A DNA stretch of 18,268 nucleotides from Halocafeteria seosinensis (Eukaryota; Sar; Bigyra; Bicosoecida), in NCBI GenBank assembly GCA_001687465.1, contig LVLI01002226.1, positions 1 through 18,268 on the forward strand, in the 5' to 3' direction. The translations under genes and the position numbers were made by a program. The notes under the pieces are model-generated. The model worked only from the letters and a program-made list of their open reading frames with translations. It was not told where the DNA came from and searched no databases. This document shows positions 1-9,696 of this stretch, piece after piece (the first letter of the stretch is position 1; the number at the start of each line of letters is the position of its first letter).

Positions 1-159
1 CCGACAAGGCTCAGTCTGGCAGGAGAAGACCCTGAGCCTGCCACAGCGGCGCCAACGCCAAGACCGGTTGCAGCAGCGCAGGCAGGATGAAGTGTTGCTC
101 CCGACGCAACAGTTGTGACCAATGACAAGCCTCCACCTGACGCGGGAGGGCCACGTGAC

Positions 160-236
160 GTACATGTACCCCACAGTACAGTACTCGGTGTGTACACTGG
201 CAACTTGTTGTACAACATTGTTGTACAGTTGTGTAC
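160..236. promoter_or_regulatory. Dense cluster of GTAC palindromes
   Basis: Eight GTAC tetramers occur in 77 bases, beginning at 160, 166, 176, 181, 192, 210, 223 and 233. Several lie in TGTACA or TTGTACA contexts, and TTGTTGTACA-like units are directly repeated around 205-226. About one GTAC per 256 bases is expected by chance. GTAC is the core bound by SBP-domain factors in green algae and plants, but whether this organism has such factors is unknown. The cluster could be regulatory or the remnant of a repeat or transposon end. Confidence 0.3.
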
Positions 237-395
237 AAGTGTCACTAGTCGGAGTGAATGATGGCAACAAGCTTCCAGAGACGAGAAATTCAGCGAGGTT
301 GTCAGACATAGATGGTACCTTGTATCTCTATGGAGTGACGAAGAACGAAGTCGGGAAGGGCAGTACTACACTGTATCACCGATGAAGTTCGCTAA

Positions 396-416
396 ATCCG
401 GGCTGCTGTCCCGGAT
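396..416. repeat. Perfect 7-bp hairpin before an A run
   Basis: ATCCGGG (396-402) and CCCGGAT (410-416) are exact reverse complements separated by a 7-nt loop, and an A run follows. The shape resembles a stem-loop terminator read from the minus strand. In a eukaryote that reading has little meaning, so no function is assigned. Confidence 0.4.
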
Positions 417-426
417 CAAAAAAAGA

Positions 427-447
427 GGCCCGGGCCCCGGGCCCGGC
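427..447. repeat. GC-only CCCGGG block
   Basis: This is a 21-base run of only G and C, built from overlapping CCCGGG and GGGCCC units. It sits in A-rich sequence. It is nearly but not exactly palindromic. It could be a CpG-rich promoter-side element or simple low-complexity sequence. Confidence 0.35.
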
Positions 448-813
448 AAACGCAGATGCGTGTTGCGTGTGAGAAGGGAAATGACACAGGGGAGGCCATA
501 GGGGGAAAAGAAACAACAAAAAAGGTCGTTAACCGTATCCACCTTCCCGCCGAGGAATAGAGTCCATTATAGGCTTTTTTCCGTATGTTTTGATAGAGAT
601 ATGCCCCTTCTCGTGAAAGATTAAGATCTTGCGCATCGTCCAAGAGATCTGAAAAGCGTCTTAATTGACTGTACAAGGGTATTTAAAGGTAAGATTGGGG
701 CCACTTTTTTTTCAAAACGATCTTGTTTCCAGGTCCATTATACACGTCATAAGGCCCTTTCTACCCCATTTGGTTGCACAGAGAGACAAGGTAAAATACC
801 GTAAAAACCCAAA

Positions 814-1182
814 ATGTCGAAAGCTGAGGGGGAAAAGCAGTATCAGCAGCAAAAATTTGAAGATTTTGCGGAGGAAGCCAAGGACATTGTCCAAAACGAG
901 GTCCAAAATGTGCTAGGAGATAAGGAGTTTAATGGCCAACACATGTCCGAGTGGACCGCGACGGTCGCCGACAACTGTGTACAGAAGTTGCAGCAGCTGG
1001 AGAAGCCATTCAAGTACATTGTCAACTGCAGCGTGCTCCAGAAAGCTGGAGCCGGATACAATACCAGTAGCTCATGTCTATGGGATGCCAAGGTGGATGG
1101 ATCGTTTAGTGTACGAACCGAATTCAGTACCATGTACTGCATCGTCGCCGTCTACGGGATCGCCCTCACCTATGCTTCTTGA
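814..1182 (+). CDS. Tctex-type dynein light chain (DYNLT family)
   Basis: This is an intact 122-aa, intronless protein. Known family members are about 110-120 aa and dimerise on the dynein intermediate chain, linking cytoplasmic or axonemal dynein to cargo. The family pattern is clear: N-terminal helices containing VQNVLGDKEF, then W-T within MSEWTATVADNCV, the strand KPFKYIVNCSVLQKAGAGY, the SSSCLWD motif, DGSFSV, and a final strand TMYCIVAVYGIALTYAS. The start is chosen because it has AAA immediately upstream and gives the expected length; only about 20 polar residues precede the conserved core. The family assignment is firm. I cannot tell whether this copy serves cytoplasmic or flagellar dynein, and no other dynein subunit lies in the window. 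Confidence 0.92.
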   Translation: MSKAEGEKQYQQQKFEDFAEEAKDIVQNEVQNVLGDKEFNGQHMSEWTATVADNCVQKLQQLEKPFKYIVNCSVLQKAGAGYNTSSSCLWDAKVDGSFSVRTEFSTMYCIVAVYGIALTYAS

Positions 1183-1830
1183 TTCCTCCCGGTGAGGGAC
1201 CGGAAGGACATGCCTTTGCGTATTTGGCGAAATCCTTCTGTTACTACCCTGATTATTAATATTAGCTTCATGGCTATATCTTTTCTCGTGCTGCTTTACT
1301 ACTGGATCGTTGGTGATTCAAGAGGGGGGATGTAGCCAAGTACCACTTTCTCTCATTCGCCTCCCGCTCGCTCACTACCGTTGGTTTTCTTGCTCTCGTG
1401 GATGGGGATGCTTCACTTACTAACGACTCTCTTTCTTGTTAACCCCGTTTTCTCTATTTATAGAGAAACGAGAAAGCTTACTTTTTCGCTCTTGTAGGTA
1501 GAGATGAATGGGGGACTATTGCTGGTGCCGTGGTTGCGCACCTTGTTTGCCTTTGACCCATGAAAGACGATGCGATATTCCAATTGTGTTTCAAGAAGTA
1601 AGTCGTTGGTTTTTAGTCCCCGTGCAGAGCCGATGGTTATGGAACATATTCTTTGTTTGGTCCTGCGCAGGTTCTTCATCGTTTGCAATGATTCAAGGCT
1701 ACAGTTTACAAATAGACATATGAACCTTAAAGAGACCTACATAATAATCTTCTTGTGTATTGTAGCGATGGAAGTTGTATTTCGTTTTGTCTGTGCTTCC
1801 TTCCTAGATTATGAAACATTTCCACGGAGA
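1183..1830. other. Intergenic region between convergent genes
   Basis: This is the 3' side of the dynein gene (+) and of the TPR-ankyrin-LsmAD gene (-). No recognisable gene is present; the ORFs of 70-90 codons here have no domain features. It holds a purine tract (about 1320-1329) followed by TGTAG, which is reminiscent of an LTR-retrotransposon polypurine tract and LTR start, and a strong hairpin at 1446-1470. No retroelement proteins are visible next to it. Confidence 0.5.
1446..1470. repeat. Hairpin with 10-bp stem
   Basis: The arms CGTTTTCTCTA (1446-1456) and TAGAGAAACG (1461-1470) pair with one bulged T around a 4-nt TTTA loop. It lies within a pyrimidine-rich stretch between convergent genes. 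It could influence 3'-end formation or be part of a repeat; no function is proven. Confidence 0.4.
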
Positions 1831-4308
1831 TTACCGAGGAACTGAGGCGAATGCTTGCTCTTCGTCCTCGTCCCGAAGTTCATCCACTGTTGACGCTGCC
1901 GCAATCTCGGAGGCCGCCTTCTCGGCCTCTGAGATCTGTGCAGCCGAAAATTTTTGAATATTTAAAGGGGTAGTGTACTTTGATTCGTCAAAACTACCGG
2001 CCTTAACCCCAAAGAGCGCTTCATTCGCCGCAAACTGATCCCATTTACCTTCTTCGTCCTTATATTCGTCCACATTGTCCTCCACCGTTCCTGTGAGAAA
2101 CGTATCGTCCAAAGCACCATGTTCGGCGTCACCATCCCACAATCCCCCTGTAGTCTGTATCGGTTTGCCGGAGCCTTGAGCGCTAGCAGGTTGCCGCAAC
2201 GATAGTTTAAGTTCTTCTTCCTCCTCTAAAGTGAGATATTCCTCTAGCGTTTGCAAATTTTCATGCTCTGGTTTCCATTTTTCTAGTTCACGCGGCTGGC
2301 CCAGGTTGCTTCTTTTACCTTGAGAAGAACTGGGACCAGCTCTTTGGTCGGGCGAACGAAGATGACTTCCTTCTGTAGATTGCTGTTCCCCCTGAGAGTT
2401 CTCTTGCCGCGTCCTTGCAGCCGTACTCTCTATTTCGTCCCCCGGTAAACGAAAAGGTCCTCTCTGATTCTTTGGCGTATCAGTCCATTCCCTCAGAGAA
2501 GCCACTGTATCCTCAGGAAGTACATCTTGTCCAGCACCATGCAAACAGCAGTCGACGTCTGCTCCGGCTTCAAGGAGTAAGTTTACGGCATTGCTGGAAC
2601 CAAACTTGCACCCCCAGACAAGTGCTGTCAGACCATTAGCATCCTCGAGATCCATATAGCGACGGGGCACCTTTAGCTGCAAGAGCCTTCGCAAAATGTC
2701 TAACCGGCTTTTGGCGGCGGCGAGCATCAGAAAGGTAGCATTGGTACTGGAATGAGGTGTCAACAGAATCCGTCGTGCGCGTTTATCCTTATAGAACAAG
2801 GCTCGGTTGAGCAAACTATTGCACACGTTCCAGTTGTCACCAATAGCTGCCTCGACTCCTTCATCTGCTTTTGAGGCACATTCTTCGTCCGAACTGGCGT
2901 CGCAGTCTTCTTCCTCGCCGGCTTCCGCAGTCTGGTTCCCCTCGTGAGAGACTCCTTGACCACTGAGAAGTGACTGTGGGATAGTTGCCTCTGTGGCCGT
3001 ATCAGTCGTACTTTGGTAAGAGGGTGTACTCTGATTTGCAGATGTGGTCGGATCCTTCTGCACCTTTTTCAGCAGCTTCAGTAAGGCTTTGTCACCTGTC
3101 GTCGGATCATCGTATTGCTTTGCAAGTGAGAAATATGTGTCACGCCTTTCATACTCAGCAATATTTTCGTACGCTTGGGACAATCTAGTGTAAACGCTCT
3201 GAATTGCTGTTTTGCACTGTTGCCATGCTTCCGATGAGAGACCCGAGTGTTGATTCGCAATTCCTGAAGCCAGCAGAGTGGATGCCCATAATTCTTGCTC
3301 CCATGCAGAAATGGCTGCACGCGTTCGTCCGGCTTTCGACCAAATATATCCTCCGTCGCGAGACGCCAACCTGCAGCAAAGCCAAATGTACCACCAAGTA
3401 TACGCGAGCTCATGATGCACAAACTATTGTCATAGATATTGCCGCATATATTATTGCGCTTACATTTGCCAATACGGTTGCTTGTGTGTTTGGGCCAAGT
3501 TAAGGGCTTTCTCCAAGTACGAAATTGCAGACGCCGGTTTATTCAGTCGAGCATGGTGTCGGCCCTGCTGCAAAACTTGCATAAACTCTTGCTTAGGGCT
3601 TAACGAGCTCTTGGAATACTCTTTTCGCTCTCCTTCCTCTCCCTCCGTGCTTGCGGAGCTCCCGGTCTCCTTCTGCGTCTTCACACTTGTATCAATGGGA
3701 GAGATGAGTTTTTTCTTGGTCTTGGAAGCATGAGCATCTTGTGCAGCCATGAGGCCATTCATGGTTAATTTCAAAGAAGTATGCGCTTTTTCCCGCCGTT
3801 TAGTCTGTCGCTTCTCTTGCTCCTGCTTCTTTCTCTCCGTGCGAAGAGACTGTTTCGTACCCTCAGCACCTATGGATCGCGTCGGTACAGCCCTAGAAGC
3901 CTCTGTATTTGCATAAGGAGAGTCTCCACTCTGGTGCGCTGCGGCTAGAATTCCACTTTCTTCCGATGCCTTTTTCACGGTATTCGTATGTCCCCCAAAG
4001 ACGAGCAAAGAATCGATATCATCTTCGTCGTCACTGCCATCAATATCGTCATCTCCTTGCCCATGATGATGATCTGACTGGGCGCTATTGGCCCGGGATT
4101 CCTGCTGCTTTTTCTTCTTTTTCCTCTGTTGATTCCTTTTCTTTCGTCTCGACGATGATGATGTAGTCACTTCCTGCCATTCCCCTGCCTCTTCCATATC
4201 AGGATTGTCTGCTGATGCTGTATGCGTTGTCGTCTCATGGTCTGAAGGAGCAGCAGCTGCCCCAGAGGAAGACGAAGACATGCCGAAAAAGCTATAAATA
4301 GACTCCAT
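1831..4308 (-). CDS. TPR-like/ankyrin/LsmAD multidomain protein
   Basis: This is a two-exon gene, join(4308..3464, 3370..1831) on the minus strand, giving about 794 aa. Exon 1 begins at ATG 4308 and encodes a low-complexity region with a polybasic, NLS-like RRKKRNQQRKKKKK block at about residues 54-68, an acidic stretch, a basic KKQEQEKRQTKRREK helix and the first TPR-like helices (about 235-280, with KPASAISYLEKALNLAQ). Exon 2 continues with TPR-like helices and ankyrin repeats at about 492-555 (NATFLMLAAAKS and NGLTALVWGCKFGS, ending EAGADVD). At about 725-775 comes WDQFAANEALFGVKAGSFDE, then YTTPLN and AEKAASEI, which match the LsmAD domain of ataxin-2 proteins. No Lsm domain is visible before it. 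Ataxin-2 relatives act in mRNA handling, so an RNA-granule role is inferred only. The exon structure is inferred from frame and splice signals. Confidence 0.75.
3371..3463 (-). other. 93-nt spliceosomal intron in the TPR/ankyrin/LsmAD gene
   Basis: On the minus strand the donor is GTAAGC (from 3463) and the acceptor is TTTGCTGCAG (ending 3371). Exon 1 leaves two bases of a codon (AT) and exon 2 supplies G, making a Met codon and joining PYWQ to LASRDGG in frame. Without splicing, exon 1 would stop four bases into the intron. The nearer acceptor-like TAG at about 3424 would put exon 2 in the wrong frame. Confidence 0.75.
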
Positions 4309-4787
4309 TGTGTACTCAATTATATGAGTTATTCACTTTATATGTAATTATACAACTGTCTTTCTGTACATGCGTTCGCATAACATTCATAGTATGACCG
4401 AATGTGTATGATTCCTTCAGTCGGCTCAAGTAAGGCCTTCAACAGCCACTCATTCATACAACCACTTTTGAAGTCACTAAGTACGTTAATTATGACTGTC
4501 CGACTGTGGATACATCCATTCTATTAAGCACTTTCTACTCCATTATACACGGGGAATACTTCGTGTGTGGGAAAACAAAGTGGCCAAATTCCATTTTTAC
4601 GATTCCGGTTCTTCTTTACAGGTATTGTTGTCCTTTCTCGGCCGAAGGAGATCATTTTCGGCGAGCTTACTGTGAGCTGTTGCAATGCTTTTATTGTAAC
4701 GTAGTGCTTGTATGGCAAGAGGACTCCATGTCTGCAAGAAGGACAAAAAAAAGAAGATTACAGTAGGGTGATGGGAAAAGAAGAATT
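4309..4787. other. Intergenic, probable promoter of the TPR/ankyrin/LsmAD gene
   Basis: These 479 bases separate the start of the 794-aa gene from the stop of the small gene upstream, both on the minus strand. The sequence is AT-richer than its surroundings near 4309-4380, as expected for a promoter. I see no domain-bearing ORF, RNA gene or clear repeat. Confidence 0.4.
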
Positions 4788-5204
4788 CTACGGGAGTGCG
4801 AATTCCTCCATGAAGGATGAACTTACTTGCTGAGCTGTATGATAAGGCTCTTTCTCGCGGATTCTCTCAATATGTCGTTCCAAACTATTGTAGTATTTTA
4901 AACAATCCTTGTAGAGGCCTCTGTGCCTCAATAAAGCGCCCACGCGTAAACAGTCGTCCGGCGACTGTAGCTGCAACAATTTCAGAATTCTCGATAGGAC
5001 ATCATTCATTTCACCCTCTTCATCATCAACCTCCATTGTTGCAGTCCCCGTCTTTGTCTCCTTGCTAGCTTCTTTTTGTATTGGCCGTTCATCTCTTTCT
5101 GGGGGCATATCCTCAGAAGCATCAGAAAGTTTCTGTTTCTTCCTCCGAGTTCCTGTCGTCCTCGGAGACATAAATGGCGCTCTCTTAGCCTTGCGTGGAC
5201 CCAT
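4788..5204 (-). CDS. Small basic/acidic probable nuclear protein, unknown function
   Basis: This is a 138-aa protein if it starts at ATG 5204. An in-frame ATG at 5273 would add 23 residues. The 5204 start is preferred because the degraded copy of this gene near 10032 keeps an ATG at the same place and its similarity begins there: RAPFMSPRTTGTRRKKQKL is identical in both. GTRRKKQK is a likely nuclear localisation signal. An acidic segment (MEVDDEEGE) follows, then a helical C-terminal half (NDVLSRILKLLQL, then VGALLRHRGLYKDCLKYYNSLERHI) that looks like a short TPR-type helical hairpin. I do not recognise the family. The start is 1.2 kb upstream of, and divergent from, GLUG copy A. Confidence 0.55.
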   Translation of the reverse strand: MGPRKAKRAPFMSPRTTGTRRKKQKLSDASEDMPPERDERPIQKEASKETKTGTATMEVDDEEGEMNDVLSRILKLLQLQSPDDCLRVGALLRHRGLYKDCLKYYNSLERHIERIREKEPYHTAQQVSSSFMEEFALP

Positions 5205-6422
5205 TCTGTTTGAGCGTGCACCTGATAGAAGAAGCAAATGCCATCCACCGAACCGACCTAGTCCATTTCTCAAGTGCCGATACGAATCGGAATTTCAAAC
5301 CCCAGAGAAAAGTAGAGTGTGCTGGTTCCGATTCTTGTCAAACGCGAACGATGAGAAGTTCCGCATGGCTACTGTGGTGGCCGTGTTCACTTCCAATGAA
5401 TGTGTGTACATAATCCACAAAGTGGATGTGTACGACGGAATCCTCTTCCTAGCCAAGTCAAGCAAAATAGATAAACGAGTCGTCGTCTTCTCTTCCTGGT
5501 GTCGCAACCCACACTTTAGCCGTATCTCAACGAATCAGCAGAGGCAGTTAGCTTGCGCATGTGCGTGTCCATCTTCCACAGCAGTAGTGTTGGTCCCACT
5601 CGACTTCCAAGAGTTGGACGACATCGACTCGCACACTCTCTGCTTAGAGACTAGGCTTTGGTGAAACAACTCAAACTGTACTGTTGTTGCTTCATACGTC
5701 ACGTGTAACAGCGCAAGGTTCCAAATGGCACCGTAAGCATGCAGGTTCCACATTTCCACTACCACCAGAAACATATCACTTTCCTGGATCATCCTGCTTA
5801 TGGCTTTTATGGCATGGCTTTTGATGCACCAAAAGACCTTCAATGCCCATGCACCTTGCACGGATCCCATAGGAATCTTCTCACTAATTTAGAGACTTGA
5901 CAAGCCTTTGGCCGTCATGATCCTCTCATTCTTCGAGCGTCGCATCATGGGAAGTTTGTCTGTATCATTTGATTGGTAATGGATAGTCGGCATCCCAGAC
6001 TTCAAGCAAGCTCTTGTCTTGAGGAGGCCTCAATTTCGACATAAAATTTAGCCCAAGGCGACTTTCGTGCCGGAAAAGCTTATTGGACAGCGTTGGTATG
6101 AAACATACTGTAGGAGTGGCGTCGACCGAAAATTCTACTACTGTTGTACAAACAGGTTGCACTCTGAAACTTTGGACTTGCTCGGGTCACGGTCACCCCT
6201 AACGGGAAGAAGGGCGGGGCTAAGTTCCCCAATGTCTGGACACTATGCACGTAGTATACATTATTGTCGACCAAAACATGGTAACAAACAAGTGTTTGTA
6301 GAAACGGAGTTCTTCTGGAGCACCGGCGCAAAGTAGACTAGAGGAGGAAGAAAGAATAAGGAGCAGAGAAAAAAAAAGAGGATCGTGATCCATCGCCTGC
6401 CTCGAAACGCTACCTGCTAATC
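5205..6422. other. Divergent intergenic region before GLUG copy A
   Basis: This 1.2-kb region lies between the small minus-strand gene and GLUG copy A. Its first 40 or so bases resemble the sequence upstream of the gene fragment at 10032. Its last part (6034-6422) resembles the region upstream of copy B. The middle has a plus-strand frame that could encode about 100 aa from ATG 5365 (starting MATVVAVF) and a minus-strand frame of 111 aa (5870-5535). Neither has a recognisable domain, and neither is clearly conserved in the duplicated segment, so I do not call them genes. Confidence 0.45.
6034..6422 (+). repeat. Promoter-side duplicated block, copy 1
   Basis: The block starts with the 17-mer TTTCGACATAAAATTTA (6034-6050), which recurs exactly at 11123-11139. 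Further patchy matches run up to the ATG of copy A: GAAATTCTRCTA-like, TTGTACTCTGAA-like, GGACACTATGCA, GTTCTTCT..AGCACC and a purine-rich leader. It ends at the conserved start ATGATGRCACGA. It is the likely promoter and 5' UTR of GLUG copy A, duplicated with the gene. Confidence 0.6.
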
Positions 6423-9324
6423 ATGATGACACGATCCACGAAGAATAGATTACCTTTGGTCACCTTACGATCGGCGGTGATGCTGATAGGGGTTGCCTTG
6501 CTGGCTGCCCGTCCTCACTTGATGGCTGGTTCTGATTCTGATTCTGATCAAGAGCTGGACTTCCCCAGACCCAGTCAGCACGTCGTGACATTTCCTGCTG
6601 CTACTGGTTCTTCTTCTCATGGTGCAACTCTGCTGCATGAAGTCTTTGCACGTCCCTGGAGAATGACCAAGTAAGTCAACCGGGATATAAGTTGGTCTGC
6701 TCTGCTATGCTCATCTTGATTACGTGGGTGCGCTGCACTGTGCGCAGCAAACGGAAACGTAACCATATCCAACGTTCTTCGATGCCGGTCGACTCGTTGT
6801 TGCTAGGAAAGGAGGAGGTCCACAGTTTGCAATCTCGGGAATGCTGGTATTGCATCCTTGGGGGAAATACCATGACCAGAAAGGGGTTCTCATGTACAAT
6901 TGTTGTGACAGGCACAGGTGTAGCGCTACATCGCAAAGCCACCGAGATGCATCACCTGAGAGCGTCTAACATTATGCTCCAAAACGCCACTGACATGCTC
7001 ATAGGCTGCTTCTTTTGGCTAATCCTGTCGCACAACACAAACTCAAACCTTGGGGTAAACAAAGTTGCGAAAAACTTCCTTTGTCGTTGGACTGCCACAC
7101 ACGGCAATCCAGCGCATATATGTACTGATAACCGGCCGACTGCTTGGCCCAGTAGGCATAATCCCCAACAGCAAACGCTCTTTCTTATCACCGAATCAGC
7201 TGTACATTTATGCATACCCCCAGGAGATACGGTTTTTAGGAGAGACACCATAGCAAATGATGTGGATCGGCTCTGTAGTGGCCGACATGTTTTGCCCAGG
7301 TTCCCAATAACTGTTCAGCCTGCTAATAATTTCGAGCACATTATGCTACCAGGATTCCATGGCTCGGCCTTCCCCAAGGAGAAATCACTGCTTGTTTTAT
7401 TCAGTTTGCTCATTGCGTCATTGGAGGTTGTATCTTTGATTTGGATGGTTTCGGAAGAGAGGAGCTTCGCTTGTTCGCCAGGGACAATTAATAAATCTTT
7501 GGAAGGAACTACTGTTTGTTCTTGTCTGTTGCAATGTAGTGCGCCATTCCAGACACCGATTTGGCCAGTACCAACTAATACAGAAACGAAGGCCTTGGGG
7601 CATCATCCATCAGATTTGGTAAAATCACTGGATTACGGTTTGCGAAGGTCAGTAACCAAGTCTATATTAGCGTCATTGCTTTTCGGTTGCATCTTCGCAA
7701 GCGACGGAGCGGCAACAGCAACAGACTTACGTTCCAAAATACTGAATGGAACGGAATCCTGCTTTCGCTATAATTGGGACGAAAACCAGTTTGAAATGAC
7801 TTGCAGTGTGCTGGTGTGGAGTGATCAGGGGTATACGAGCAACGACTACATATCGTTGGATGCGAATGAGATCTTTGATGGTGGTCGACAGTATGGGCAC
7901 CTACCGGTAATTGATCTGAACGGAATAACCGACTTCGAAGGATTGTTTAAGATACTGGGAAGTGTTGCATCATTTGATCAGGCTCCCTTGATTCGGAATT
8001 TTGATGTTAGGAATGGATCAACTGCAAGAAATGGCGGATTCATTGTCCAACAACGACAGAAATTCTTTATCGTAGATTCGTGTAGCTCATCAGGAGATAT
8101 TGGTTTTGGAGGTGGGGGGTCATAAAAGTGGTCTTGATACCGGTCGGATCCAGATATCGACTTCGTATTCGACAGGGAGGATACTGGGTTTTTATGCAGG
8201 TGGTATTACAGGAAGCAAATTAGGATATAATCATGGGATTGTCAATGTCACAGATTCTTATTCCACTGGGAATATTGAAGGACAATATGCAGGTGGTGTT
8301 TGTGGAAGTGGGTCTGGTCGTAAGAATGGTCAGGTGTGTAACTCGTTCCTATTCAACAGGAAATACCATATCTAGTGGTCGACGCAGTGGTGGTATTGTG
8401 GGTACTAGTGCTGGTTATATCAATGGATTCGTTTATGTCGGGGAATGCTATAGTATGGGACAAATATCTGCCGATTATAGTGGAGGGATTAGCGGGGGTG
8501 ATACCGCACACGATGGGGGTGAAGTACATATTATAGATTGTTATACACGAGGAGAGATTAGTGGCACCAAAGCAGGAGGTATTACAGGATGGGGGACAGG
8601 ATGGGAATCAGGCGACGTATGCATCACAAATACATACGCATCAGGTGCAGTCACTGGTACGGATGCTGGCGGGATTATAGGACATATACAGAGTGATGCA
8701 AGTGGTACTATTCAAGTGGAAGATTCGGTATACGACGGCAATGGAGGGGCAACGTCGATCGTAGGAGTGGATGATGGCGGCAATCTTGCAGAGGCAGGAA
8801 ATTCGGATAATTTGACAAACATACAGGGACAACTGTATCAACAGGGAGGATGGTCTGATGACGTATGGGCTCTAGACGTGGCAGGTGACGTTACTGATGA
8901 CGGTGAGGAGAATTTGCCGATTCTACGCTTTCAATTGCCAGTATCATATCCAACCCATTCCACAACGACAGGATCGGAGACTCCTTCAAGTTCTTCTACA
9001 CGCTCTGCAAGTGCTACGCCGTCGTCGTCGCAGAGCCCAAAGGGAATCTTTACAGGAAGTGCCAGTTCCACATCAACCCCCTCTGCCCCGACTACCACCA
9101 GGAGGTTGGAATCTCCTTCAAGCACCTCCACATTTTCCGGGTTACCGAACCAACCCGAAAGCAAATCGTCGTCAACTCCAGGGGTAGATGCTTCGGAGAC
9201 TGCGACACCGAATATCCCCGGGAGAAACGCGGTGATGAAGAGACTTCCGCTGGTACGATGTGGTAAGCCAACTATTAGTCGTGTATTTAGAAGGGTCTCG
9301 CTTAAGCGAAATACTGGGACCTAA
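6423..9324 (+). pseudogene. GLUG-like repeat surface protein, copy A, frameshifted
   Basis: Two exons are expected (6423..6670, then 6748 on). An N-terminal hydrophobic segment (about residues 10-28, with VMLIGVALLAAR) suggests a signal anchor. A Cys-containing region follows (LCIPPGDTVF), then a second hydrophobic stretch (LLVLFSLLIASLEVVSLIW), an internal signal-like SILASLLFGCIFASDG, and a conserved pre-repeat domain (ESCF..NW, NDYISLDANE, IDLNGI). The frame stops at TAA 8123 just after six Gs (8114-8119). The GLUG-like repeats continue one frame over until about 8336, where two bases are missing relative to copy B (GTGTGTAACTCG against GTGTATATAACTCG). The frame then runs to TAA 9324, through repeats, a Ser/Thr/Pro linker and a basic tail ending KRNTGT. 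The second lesion is clear-cut. The first could be an assembly or homopolymer error. The product would act at the cell surface if made. Confidence 0.75.
6671..6747 (+). other. 77-nt intron in GLUG copy A
   Basis: The donor GTAAGT follows WRMT plus AA, and the acceptor is TGCGCAG. The split codon becomes AAC and joins RMT to KRKRN. The donor, the acceptor context (CGCAG|CAAACGG) and the phase are all the same in copy B although the intron length differs (77 against 59 nt), which supports the call. Confidence 0.75.
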
Positions 9325-9460
9325 CCGACTCACATTGTACAAGGGTCTATGATTTCCGAAGCAAATGGGACACAAAGAGACTATGGTGAAATGGGACGGC
9401 TTTGCCGGGAAATCCCGCACGCATTCATTTTCCAACTAAGCTGCCAAAGGCAAATGGGGT
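9325..9460 (+). repeat. 3'-flank repeat after copy A
   Basis: The sequence after the stop (CCGACTCACATTGTACAAGG, then GATTTCCGAAGCAAATG, GACTATGGTGAAATG and CTGCCAAAGGCAAATGG) is matched after copy B (14206-14360), and in part after D (about 15706-15760). It marks the 3' end of the duplicated unit. The remaining 9461-9696 holds no gene or match that I can see. Confidence 0.7.
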
Positions 9461-9696
9461 ACAATGCTATAGACGGCAACAATCCACCCATAGTACAGAA
9501 AGTCGAAGAAGCGTTCGCCGTAATTGAGTGAACAGCCAACGCAGGAACACATAACCTTAGAAACCCCTGAGAAAAGCAAATGCAGATCTTCCCGACGGTC
9601 TTGATGAATCCGAGATCACCAAACTCTGAACCAGACAACTGGTCACTACACTTTAGTCAATCAATCTCTCTGTCAAAACAGAGATACCAGACGCTA

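Larger units (their letters stand above)
1..813. other. Upstream region with no confident gene
   Basis: No convincing gene was found before the dynein light chain start at 814. The first 117 bases are GC-rich and stay open in frame 2 of the plus strand, encoding a Gln/Arg-rich stretch that ends in TGA at about 117. This could be the 3' end of a gene that begins outside the window, but there is too little to call it. The rest holds a GTAC palindrome cluster (160-236), a short hairpin (396-416), a CCCGGG-type GC block (427-447), and A- and T-rich runs towards the start of the dynein gene. Short ORFs on both strands here have no recognisable features. Confidence 0.5.

Noticed and set aside
5062-5664. 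200-codon plus-strand frame over and beyond the small minus-strand gene
   Set aside because: Its first half is antisense to the small gene, whose N-terminus is supported by its duplicate. The second half (from ATG 5365) has no recognisable feature or conserved copy.
5965-6162. Minus-strand 65-codon frame, with a short product starting MSKLRPP, near the duplicated 17-mer
   Set aside because: The matching site near 11130 also begins MSK but then stops after ten codons, so no protein is conserved.
8110-8125. Programmed ribosomal frameshift at the G6 run
   Set aside because: The second, 2-base lesion 210 bases later would need another shift. Pseudogenisation or sequence error is simpler.
8233-9324. 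Treating 8233-9324 and 6692-8125 as separate genes
   Set aside because: Both are pieces of copy A, as alignment with the continuous copy B shows; the internal starts are not real.
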